A stretch of DNA of 5,804 nt from Spirochaetaceae bacterium. Its GTDB lineage: Bacteria > Spirochaetota > Spirochaetia > CADAEX01. The translations under genes and the position numbers were made by a program. Under the pieces are notes generated by a model. That model was not told the origin of the DNA. It made no database searches and worked only from the letters and a program-made list of their open reading frames with translations. Below are positions 1 to 5,149 of this stretch, in pieces (positions within the stretch are counted from its first letter, which is position 1; every line of letters begins with the position of its first letter). The stretch covers positions 1-5,804 of the forward strand of contig WRFK01000108.1 of the NCBI GenBank assembly GCA_009778835.1, given 5' to 3'.

Positions 1-1688
1 ACTACGGCTTTCTTATCCATGCTTCCTGCAATTTGGGAAGCGCCAAGTCTTATCCCTGTTCCAATGGAATAATTTGGAGAGTAGGAATTTGTCTGTAATA
101 TTGTTTTAATAACATCTTCCCTTGATGATCTTTCTTCTACAACTAACGATGGGTTTTCTCCTGCTGCAACTATTCTTATTCTATCATCTTGCGAGAATGA
201 GTTATAAAGTTCGTTTACAGCTCTGCGGAGTATATCTTTTTTTTCTGTCATGTAAAATGATTCTTCAAAAACTATTGCAACATGTGCTTTTCTTGACTTA
301 TTCCCTTCAAACAGCAGGAAAAGATCATCAACTGATCTTCCTTCTTCTGTAATTCTGAAATTTCCTCTTTCAAGACCAATAATGGGTTCTCCATTCCGTT
401 TTTCAACATTTACAAGCACCCTTGCTTTTGGAAAACTTTCAGCATGCATACTGTCTATGCGAACAAAAAGTCCTTCGTAGATTGATTCCATTTCAGCCAA
501 AAACATAACACTGTTATTATTAAAATCAGATATCATTAGATCGTTATTCGCATTATATCTTGCAAAAGCGATCCTTCCCGGTCCCGGCGACTCAGAAACA
601 AATATTACATCTGCATATTCAAAATCAATATTAAAAATAACAACCCTGTCGGTATCTGCTATTAAAAGAGAACTATTGCTGTATAAAGCAAGCCCTTCGG
701 GGCCATGCAGAATATTTTTTCCAATAGTCTTAATAAAGTTGCCGCTTTGATCAAAGAGGTCGATACATTTTCTGTCAACATCCGCAACATAAACAATATC
801 ATTTAAAACAGCAATTCCGGTAGGTCCTCTTAATCCTTCATAACGTTCTATTTTTTTCCCAAAGCTTAAAATAAAGTTGCCGTCATAATCAAATTTGCTT
901 ATTCTTTTATTGCCCCAGTCAGAGACATAAAAATAACCTGTGCCGTTATCCGCAATATACTGAGGCCCAAGAAGCTCTCCGGGGCCGCTTCCCTTGCCGC
1001 CGAATTTTTTTTCTATATTACCGTTAAAATTTAATTTAGTTATCTGATTTCCGCCATATTCAGTTACAACAAGAAACCCATCGGAAGATCTAATTACATC
1101 AAAAGGATTGTTGATGATCCCAAATCCGCCTTTAAGCTTGTTTGTTACTCTGCTGTTTGCATTAAAAAGAATGAGTTCATTTGTGGTAAAACTTGATACA
1201 ATAAAACTGCCTGACTCCAGCGGCAAAATAGCGCCCGGTCTTCTAAAAACATAGTTTTCTTTTCCCAAATCGCCCTTTATTTCTTTTTCAACAATGAGTT
1301 TTTTTTCGGTTTTTCTTATATCGAATATTTTACGGCGTGAAGAAATTATCTCAATTTTGTTATCAAGGTTTGTGGATTTGTATCCTTCCTTAATAAGCGA
1401 ATTCCATATTGAAAGCGCAGTATCTTCAAGCCCGGACATATAGTAAGCTCTTCCCAGCCACTCTCTGGCAAGCATATCCGAAGGGTTGTATGTAATTGAT
1501 TTTTCAAATGAAAGTATTGCTCTGTTATAAGAGCTTGCATAAAAGGATCTTATCCCCCATCGGAATTCATCTAACCCTTGCGAGATTTCCATAAAATCCT
1601 GAGAAAATAAGCTGCCAGTGGAAAGTAAAAAGATTATTAAATAGTATTTAAACAAATTATGATGTCTTGTTCTTCCGGTTTTATACAC
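1..1688 (-). CDS. Exported TPR / NHL-propeller / VWA-like protein, 3' end outside window
   Basis: This is an uninterrupted reading frame of 562 codons that continues past the left edge. Function is unknown; the parts suggest an exported protein-binding scaffold. The N-terminus is basic (KTGRTRHH), then hydrophobic (YYLIIFLLSTG), with likely signal cleavage near SLFS-QD at about residue 29; there is no lipobox Cys. Residues about 44-104 look like one or two TPR-type helical hairpins. Residues about 150-400 hold six NHL-like blades with the recurring pattern 'GP..IA....VYVAD....I..FD..GNFI..FG' (for example VSDWGNKRISKFD, VADVDRKCIDLFD), which suggests a six-bladed propeller. From about 422 comes a beta segment (NGEPIIGLERGNFRITEEG) followed by a VWA-like fold (HVAIVFEESFYM, then DDRIRIVAAGE), like VWFA-related domains. 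The MIDAS motif DxSxS is degenerate (ExSxY). GTG at 1688 is chosen because a TAG lies 4 codons upstream in frame and it gives a complete signal peptide. TTG at 1655 is the alternative. No Shine-Dalgarno is seen at either. Confidence 0.85.
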   Translation of the reverse strand, partial: MYKTGRTRHHNLFKYYLIIFLLSTGSLFSQDFMEISQGLDEFRWGIRSFYASSYNRAILSFEKSITYNPSDMLAREWLGRAYYMSGLEDTALSIWNSLIKEGYKSTNLDNKIEIISSRRKIFDIRKTEKKLIVEKEIKGDLGKENYVFRRPGAILPLESGSFIVSSFTTNELILFNANSRVTNKLKGGFGIINNPFDVIRSSDGFLVVTEYGGNQITKLNFNGNIEKKFGGKGSGPGELLGPQYIADNGTGYFYVSDWGNKRISKFDYDGNFILSFGKKIERYEGLRGPTGIAVLNDIVYVADVDRKCIDLFDQSGNFIKTIGKNILHGPEGLALYSNSSLLIADTDRVVIFNIDFEYADVIFVSESPGPGRIAFARYNANNDLMISDFNNNSVMFLAEMESIYEGLFVRIDSMHAESFPKARVLVNVEKRNGEPIIGLERGNFRITEEGRSVDDLFLLFEGNKSRKAHVAIVFEESFYMTEKKDILRRAVNELYNSFSQDDRIRIVAAGENPSLVVEERSSREDVIKTILQTNSYSPNYSIGTGIRLGASQIAGSMDKKAV

Positions 1689-1694
1689 AAAAAT

Positions 1695-1723
1695 ATTATG
1701 CTATATGTATGTTTTTTTGTCCA
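1695..1723 (-). promoter_or_regulatory. Sigma70-type promoter candidate for the NHL/VWA gene
   Basis: On the minus strand TGGACA (1718-1723, 5 of 6 to TTGACA) is separated by exactly 17 nt from CATAAT (1695-1700, 5 of 6 to TATAAT). Transcription would begin around 1686-1689, at the proposed GTG start (1688). That implies a leaderless message, or a roughly 33-nt leader if TTG at 1655 is the true start. The match is good, but such elements arise by chance in AT-rich DNA. Confidence 0.45.
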
Positions 1724-1739
1724 TAAAGAAAAAATAAAG

Positions 1740-1789
1740 CTTGTGGATACGCTTCGCTATCCATAATAAAATAGTGGAAACAAAGTAAA
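1740..1789. repeat. 50-bp direct repeat, copy 1, with hairpin
   Basis: This is the first of two copies that match at 48 of 50 positions; both differences are T/C transitions (ATAGTGG versus ATAGCGG, and AAAGTAAA versus AAAGCAAA). Positions 1744-1763 form an imperfect palindrome: TGGATA pairs with TATCCA, with an inner GC-TTC-GC triloop stem and one bulged C. No T-run follows on either strand, so it is not a standard terminator. It lies in the intergenic region upstream of the NHL/VWA gene. No coding potential was recognised. Confidence 0.9.
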
Positions 1790-1802
1790 TGTATGGATTA
1801 AT

Positions 1803-1852
1803 CTTGTGGATACGCTTCGCTATCCATAATAAAATAGCGGAAACAAAGCAAA
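1803..1852. repeat. 50-bp direct repeat, copy 2, with hairpin
   Basis: This is the second copy, offset by 63 bp from copy 1 with a 13-bp unrelated spacer (1790-1802). The imperfect palindrome is at 1807-1826 and is identical to that in copy 1. Similarity stops sharply at both ends. The unit could be a dispersed palindromic (REP-like) element or a regulatory protein site array; one window cannot distinguish these. Confidence 0.9.
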
Positions 1853-1884
1853 CTCTAAAAATAAACCCAGAATAAAGCGTTAAA

Positions 1885-2073
1885 TTATACTAAAAAATCT
1901 AATTTACTGTTGTCATCACTTACTATATCAATATCCCCTTTTACACCAAGGAAAAGGATCCCTTTTAAATCTTTATGATCTATAACAGAATCCTGACTAT
2001 GTGCTTTTTGCACCTTGGAAGGATGTTGTATTGAGTAATCGGTAAGTGAAGGATCTTTTATATTTTCAACCAT
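1885..2073 (-). CDS. Small protein of unknown function (62 aa)
   Basis: I do not recognise this protein. It has 62 residues, is polar and acidic, and has no cysteines, membrane segment or signal peptide. The N-terminal two thirds is rich in Ser, Asp, His and Lys and looks disordered. The C-terminal part (HKDLKGILFLGVKGDIDIVSDD) alternates hydrophobic and acidic residues and could form a short beta hairpin. The case for a real gene is the start: ATG at 2073 is preceded by a strong Shine-Dalgarno (AAGAGGAG) with 7-nt spacing. It also lies 40 nt downstream of the TPR gene on the same strand, so it is probably the last gene of the galK-surE-TPR transcript. No terminator hairpin with a T-run is visible after it. 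Codon content (AT-rich third positions) fits the neighbours. Confidence 0.6.
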   Translation of the reverse strand: MVENIKDPSLTDYSIQHPSKVQKAHSQDSVIDHKDLKGILFLGVKGDIDIVSDDNSKLDFLV

Positions 2074-2080
2074 AATCTTT

Positions 2081-2088
2081 CTCCTCTT
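2081..2088 (-). promoter_or_regulatory. Strong ribosome-binding site of the 62-aa gene
   Basis: AAGAGGAG on the minus strand lies 7 nt before the ATG at 2073. It is among the best Shine-Dalgarno matches in the window (with that of rpmE) and is the main sequence evidence that the small downstream frame is translated. Confidence 0.7.
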
Positions 2089-2113
2089 ACGAGTTAATTA
2101 TCGGCTAAAAATA

Positions 2114-2788
2114 TCATTTTCTTGAATCTATGGTTTCTTTAAGGTGTTTTGCAATAACTTTATTGCCTTTTGATAATTCAAAGGCATTTCTGAGACATTC
2201 CAGCGCTTCATCGCTTTTTCCGGCTTTAAACAGGGCCCAACCAAGAGAATCCAGAAAAGGGTAATAATCCGGCACTTTTTCAACAGCTTTTGAGCAATAT
2301 TGTACAGCTTTATCCGGGTCGATCTCCTCATCTGCAAGAATATAGCCTATAGAATTAAGTGTTGTAGGATGTTCTCCGTCAATAGTCAGTGCTTTTTGGA
2401 AAAAATCCATTGCATTTTCAACCTTTCCCTGCTGATATTGGACATATCCGAATGAGCAATATACCTGTACAGATTCATAACCATCTTCAATAAGCCTTTT
2501 TAACTCATGTTCCGCCAGCTTAAATTGTTCTGTTATAGCATAAATATATGAGAGGATCATTCTGCATTGATAAATATAAAGCACATTGGTGTGGGTGGTT
2601 ATAACCTGTTCAAGAAATATTATTGCTTCATCAAATTGTTTAAGCTTTGTATAGCAAAGACCCAGATAATAAGAGAGATCCGGATTATCTTTAAGGTTAT
2701 TATCTGTTTTGAGTAGTTCTTTAAGAGCCAATTCATACTTTTTTTCCGCATAAAATTTTATTGCTTTTTCAAAACTACTATCAATCAT
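2114..2788 (-). CDS. TPR-repeat protein (224 aa)
   Basis: The protein consists almost entirely of tetratricopeptide repeats, which form helical pairs that bind other proteins; no specific partner is known. Recurring TPR signatures are visible: FYAEKKYELALKEL (about 12-25), YYLGLCYTKLKQFDEAIIFLEQ (40-61), a less regular hairpin (about 72-104), FGYVQYQQGKVENAMDFFQKAL (about 112-133), NSIGYILADEEIDPDKAVQY (about 144-163) and DSLGWALFKAGKSDEALECL (about 179-198). That makes about six repeats with little else. There is no signal peptide or membrane segment, so it is probably cytoplasmic. ATG at 2788 follows the surE stop by 6 nt, and its Shine-Dalgarno (AGGAAA, 2798-2803) lies at the end of surE, so translation is probably coupled. 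General family assignment is firm; role is unknown. Confidence 0.92.
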   Translation of the reverse strand: MIDSSFEKAIKFYAEKKYELALKELLKTDNNLKDNPDLSYYLGLCYTKLKQFDEAIIFLEQVITTHTNVLYIYQCRMILSYIYAITEQFKLAEHELKRLIEDGYESVQVYCSFGYVQYQQGKVENAMDFFQKALTIDGEHPTTLNSIGYILADEEIDPDKAVQYCSKAVEKVPDYYPFLDSLGWALFKAGKSDEALECLRNAFELSKGNKVIAKHLKETIDSRK

Positions 2789-2794
2789 TGGTTG

Positions 2795-3544
2795 CTATTT
2801 CCTTTTAAAATTTTTTTTATAACTTAGCCATGTTTTTTCATCAGAAAACGGCTGTACATATACAGGAGAAACAGAAATCATATTATTTTCAACTGCATAG
2901 CTATCTGTATCGTTTTTATTATCATGCAATACATTAACAAGATTAAACGAAACATCAAGGCTTTCATCCGGTTCTATAAGATGGCTTAGTTCTTCATTAT
3001 AAAACCTTTTAGATGGTTTTGTTATCATAACTTCAAAATTATCCGCACAAATGCTCGGCACATTGACATTTATAAAGTGGTCAGGTTTCCAGTTTTCAAA
3101 AAAACGCATTATATTATCTGCTATAAAAATTGCTGCTTTTTCAAAATAAAAAGGCTCTTTGAATGCTGTAACAGAGACAGCAATACCGGGGACGCCCATA
3201 ATTGCCGCTTGCCTTGCTGCTGCTGCAGTACCTGAATAGATAATATCTGTTCCAAGATTTGGTCCCAAGTTTATGCCGGATACAACAATATCGGGGATAA
3301 ATCCATCAATTATACGATACAGGATTCTATGAACACAATCTGCAGGAGTTCCGCTGCAGCTATAGTGATTTTTATCAATTTTTTTTATTTTTATGTTTTT
3401 ATGGAATGTAATAGAGTTTGAAACCCCGCTCCTCTCTTCTGCAGGCGCAACAACCAAAACATCGTGCAAACCTGAAAGCTTTTCTTCCAGAACTTTAAGA
3501 CCAGGGCTTTCAATTCCATCATCGTTTGTAAGAAGGATTTTCAT
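2795..3544 (-). CDS. surE: 5'/3'-nucleotidase SurE
   Basis: SurE is a cytoplasmic, divalent-metal-dependent phosphatase that removes phosphate from nucleoside 5'- and 3'-monophosphates and in some species short polyphosphate; it is linked to stationary-phase survival. The family hallmarks are all present: N-terminal MKILLTNDDGIESPG with the metal-binding Asp8-Asp9, the SGVSNSIT segment (Ser39), CSGTPADCV (about 63-71), and SGINLGPNLGTDIIYSGTAA (about 89-108) with metal-ligand Asn92. The C-terminal part (DSYAVENNMISVSPVYVQP) matches the family's dimerisation arm region. Its 249 residues are the usual length. ATG at 3544 is 7 nt after the galK stop; the Shine-Dalgarno GGAAAG (3555-3560) lies at the end of galK just before its TGA, so expression is probably coupled to galK. 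Confidence 0.97.
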   Translation of the reverse strand: MKILLTNDDGIESPGLKVLEEKLSGLHDVLVVAPAEERSGVSNSITFHKNIKIKKIDKNHYSCSGTPADCVHRILYRIIDGFIPDIVVSGINLGPNLGTDIIYSGTAAAARQAAIMGVPGIAVSVTAFKEPFYFEKAAIFIADNIMRFFENWKPDHFINVNVPSICADNFEVMITKPSKRFYNEELSHLIEPDESLDVSFNLVNVLHDNKNDTDSYAVENNMISVSPVYVQPFSDEKTWLSYKKNFKRK

Positions 3545-3551
3545 AACAGTT

Positions 3552-4706
3552 TCACTTTCCGGGATAAATAACTTTTGCGCCGGATGATATATTGCAGCTT
3601 AACATATCTGCGTTAAATCCAAAAATTTTTTCATATTCATCAAGCCGCTCCCGGTAACGGTCCATCGAAGAGTTTTTAAGCAGCGTTAATGTACACCCGC
3701 CAAAGCCTGTTCCCGTGATTTTGGAACCATAAACACCGTCGACTTCCTGCGCGCGCTTGACAAGCCAGTCTATTTCCGGACATGAAACTTCAAAATTATC
3801 CCTAAGGCTTTCATGTGATCTGTTCATAAGCCTTCCAAGCGCTGCCATATCATTTTTCTTGATAGCAGCCTTTGCGTCTTCTGTTCTTGTAATTTCATCT
3901 ACAACATGGAGACATCTTCTTCTGGTCTGCTCGGGAACCGATCCTATTCCTGTTAGAATATCGTTCTTGCTATAATCCCGGAGAGAGCTTCCATGCCTTA
4001 ATGAATTTAATTTCTCAACACATTTATTAATATCTCTGCGCCTGTCGTCAATTTCCTTTTCAATCTGTATTGACGGAACATTGGATAGGGTAATAACAAA
4101 AGATGTATCTTTTAAATTAAACGGGAGATGATCCACAGTCGCATAACGGAGGTCTATAAATAAAAGATTATCTTTTTTTCCGAAAAGCGACGAATAAATC
4201 CCCGAAGGAGTTTTATTTGAATTTAAAAATTTTTCTTCCCCATTATATATGATTTTTACAACTTCTTCTTTTGGAAGATTAAGGTTATATAATTTAGATA
4301 AGGCAAGAACAATAGCAGACTCCATTGCAGATGACGAGGCCAGTCCTATTGCCTGCGGGATATTGCCTGTAACAGTAATATCAAGTCCTTTAAATAAAAG
4401 ACCGCCATTTTCCATGGAATAGAGAACACTTTTTATGTAGTTGGCCCATCTGTCTTCTCTTTTATATTTTATATTTACTGCCGAGGTTCTTTTTCTTTCC
4501 TCGAAATCAACTGCGTAAAAACGGAGGGAATTATCTTTTCGTCTTGATATTGAAACATAAATCTTCATATCAAGAGCTGCCTGAATCATAAAACCGCCAT
4601 CGGAATCAGCATGATTTCCCATAACTGTTAAAGCCGCCGGGGCTTCAACAACTACTTCTGGGTCAGAAGTATATTCATCCCTATGGAGATTTACGATTTT
4701 TTCCAT
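3552..4706 (-). CDS. galK: Galactokinase-like GHMP kinase with altered active site
   Basis: The 384-residue length, fold motifs and overall order match galactokinase, which phosphorylates galactose at C1 with ATP in the Leloir pathway. Motif 1 is APAALTVMGNHADSDGG (22-38; canonical APGRVNLIGEHTDYNGG). Motif 2, the ATP phosphate loop, is NIPQAIGLASSSAMESA (115-131). Motif 3 is KITGTGFGGCTLTLL (329-343). The segments RWANYIKSVL (86-95) and SHESLRDNFEVSCPEID (297-313) also match. Oddities: the motif 1 Arg is Ala25, Glu is Asn31 and Tyr is Ser35. The segment that normally carries the catalytic Asp (GIMDQ) reads PSGIYSSLFGKKD (167-179), with no Asp or Glu at the expected place. It may be a divergent sugar kinase or an inactive homologue. 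No other Leloir gene is in the window. ATG at 4706 is the only plausible start, since a TAG ends 3 nt upstream in frame. It heads the surE/TPR operon. Confidence 0.88.
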   Translation of the reverse strand: MEKIVNLHRDEYTSDPEVVVEAPAALTVMGNHADSDGGFMIQAALDMKIYVSISRRKDNSLRFYAVDFEERKRTSAVNIKYKREDRWANYIKSVLYSMENGGLLFKGLDITVTGNIPQAIGLASSSAMESAIVLALSKLYNLNLPKEEVVKIIYNGEEKFLNSNKTPSGIYSSLFGKKDNLLFIDLRYATVDHLPFNLKDTSFVITLSNVPSIQIEKEIDDRRRDINKCVEKLNSLRHGSSLRDYSKNDILTGIGSVPEQTRRRCLHVVDEITRTEDAKAAIKKNDMAALGRLMNRSHESLRDNFEVSCPEIDWLVKRAQEVDGVYGSKITGTGFGGCTLTLLKNSSMDRYRERLDEYEKIFGFNADMLSCNISSGAKVIYPGK

Positions 4707-4711
4707 TTCCT
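4707..4711 (-). promoter_or_regulatory. Unusually close Shine-Dalgarno-like AGGAA at galK start
   Basis: AGGAA directly abuts the galK ATG with no spacer, whereas 5-10 nt is normal, and no other purine-rich site lies within 20 nt. The in-frame TAG that overlaps it rules out an upstream start, and the next in-frame Met (residue 29) falls inside motif 1. Initiation is therefore either weak or does not depend on a Shine-Dalgarno. Confidence 0.4.
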
Positions 4712-4714
4712 AAA

Positions 4715-4743
4715 ATAATATATGAAATTTATTGGATATGCAA
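4715..4743 (-). promoter_or_regulatory. Weak promoter candidate for the galK operon
   Basis: On the minus strand TTGCAT (4738-4743, 3 of 6 to TTGACA) lies 17 nt from TATTAT (4715-4720, 5 of 6 to TATAAT). The -10 ends 8 nt before the ATG, which would place the transcript start at or next to the start codon. A promoter is expected somewhere in 4712-4865 because a terminator precedes the operon, but several AT-rich alternatives exist, such as TAAAAT farther upstream. Confidence 0.25.
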
Positions 4744-4865
4744 TCAAAAAAGTATTGGATAGAATTGAGATTTTGGAGATATAGGAATTAGGCTATATAG
4801 ATTTTATCTTATATTTCTATGAACCGTATAAATCGTGAAATAAAACAAAATTTGTATGCTGGGCT

Positions 4866-4897
4866 AAAAAAACACGCTGGGCTTGCCAGCGTGTTTT
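4866..4897 (-). terminator. Rho-independent terminator after rho-rpmE
   Basis: A perfect 12-bp stem (AAAACACGCTGG at 4886-4897 in minus-strand reading, paired with CCAGCGTGTTTT at 4869-4880) closes a 5-nt loop. On the minus strand it continues into seven T's (4866-4872). It starts 24 nt after the rpmE stop, so it ends the rho-rpmE transcript and insulates galK. In the plus direction the T-run is only four long, so it favours minus-strand transcription. Confidence 0.92.
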
Positions 4898-4921
4898 AAT
4901 TATAAAAGTTGAATTACCTGA

Positions 4922-5134
4922 CTATTTTTGACCTTTAGCAACACCGTACTTTTTATTAAATCTTTCAATTCTACCGGCAGTATCAACCAATTTCTCTTTT
5001 CCTGTAAAAAACGGATGGCATGCAGCGCATATTTCAACATGAAGGTCTTTTGAGGTTGATTTTGTTTCAATAATATTTCCGCAAGCACAAGTTATTTTTG
5101 TTTCAACATATTCAGGATGAATTTCTTTTTTCAT
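4922..5134 (-). CDS. rpmE: 50S ribosomal protein L31, zinc-binding type
   Basis: L31 sits on the large ribosomal subunit and helps bridge it to the small subunit. The 70-residue length and the sequence MKKEIHPEY, TCACGN, CAACHPFFTGKEK, DTAGRIERFNKKYG are typical. The four zinc ligands are intact at Cys16, Cys18, Cys36 and Cys39, so this is the C+ form and not the zinc-free paralogue made under zinc limitation. ATG at 5134 has a clear Shine-Dalgarno (GGAGGA, 5143-5148) at 8-nt spacing. It follows rho by 15 nt, an arrangement seen in various bacteria, and a terminator follows, so it is the last gene of the rho transcript. Confidence 0.98.
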   Translation of the reverse strand: MKKEIHPEYVETKITCACGNIIETKSTSKDLHVEICAACHPFFTGKEKLVDTAGRIERFNKKYGVAKGQK

Positions 5135-5149
5135 TTTATATATCCTCCA

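Noticed and set aside
122..352. Plus-strand open frame of 76 codons
   Set aside because: It lies opposite the continuous NHL/VWA frame, is Leu/Phe-rich as expected from the antisense of AT-rich coding DNA, and has no Shine-Dalgarno.
1701..1724. An in-frame ATG at 1724 as a longer start of the NHL/VWA protein
   Set aside because: It reads M-D-K-K-T-Y-I and then TAG at 1701-1703, and has no Shine-Dalgarno. It cannot be joined to the downstream frame without readthrough.
1744..1826. The hairpins in the two repeats as transcription terminators for the upstream operon
   Set aside because: The stems are short and bulged, and neither strand has a T-run after them. They are better described as repeat-internal palindromes.
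1740..1852. The repeats as a CRISPR array
   Set aside because: Only two copies, a 50-bp unit with a 13-bp spacer, and no cas genes nearby.
1733..1878. AATAAAGC at 1733-1740 and 1871-1878 as a target-site duplication around a mobile element
   Set aside because: An 8-mer this AT-rich recurs easily by chance. It does not abut copy 2, and there are no terminal inverted repeats.
3393..3975. Plus-strand frames opposite surE and galK
   Set aside because: They are antisense to recognised motifs of SurE and the GHMP kinase, with no independent evidence.
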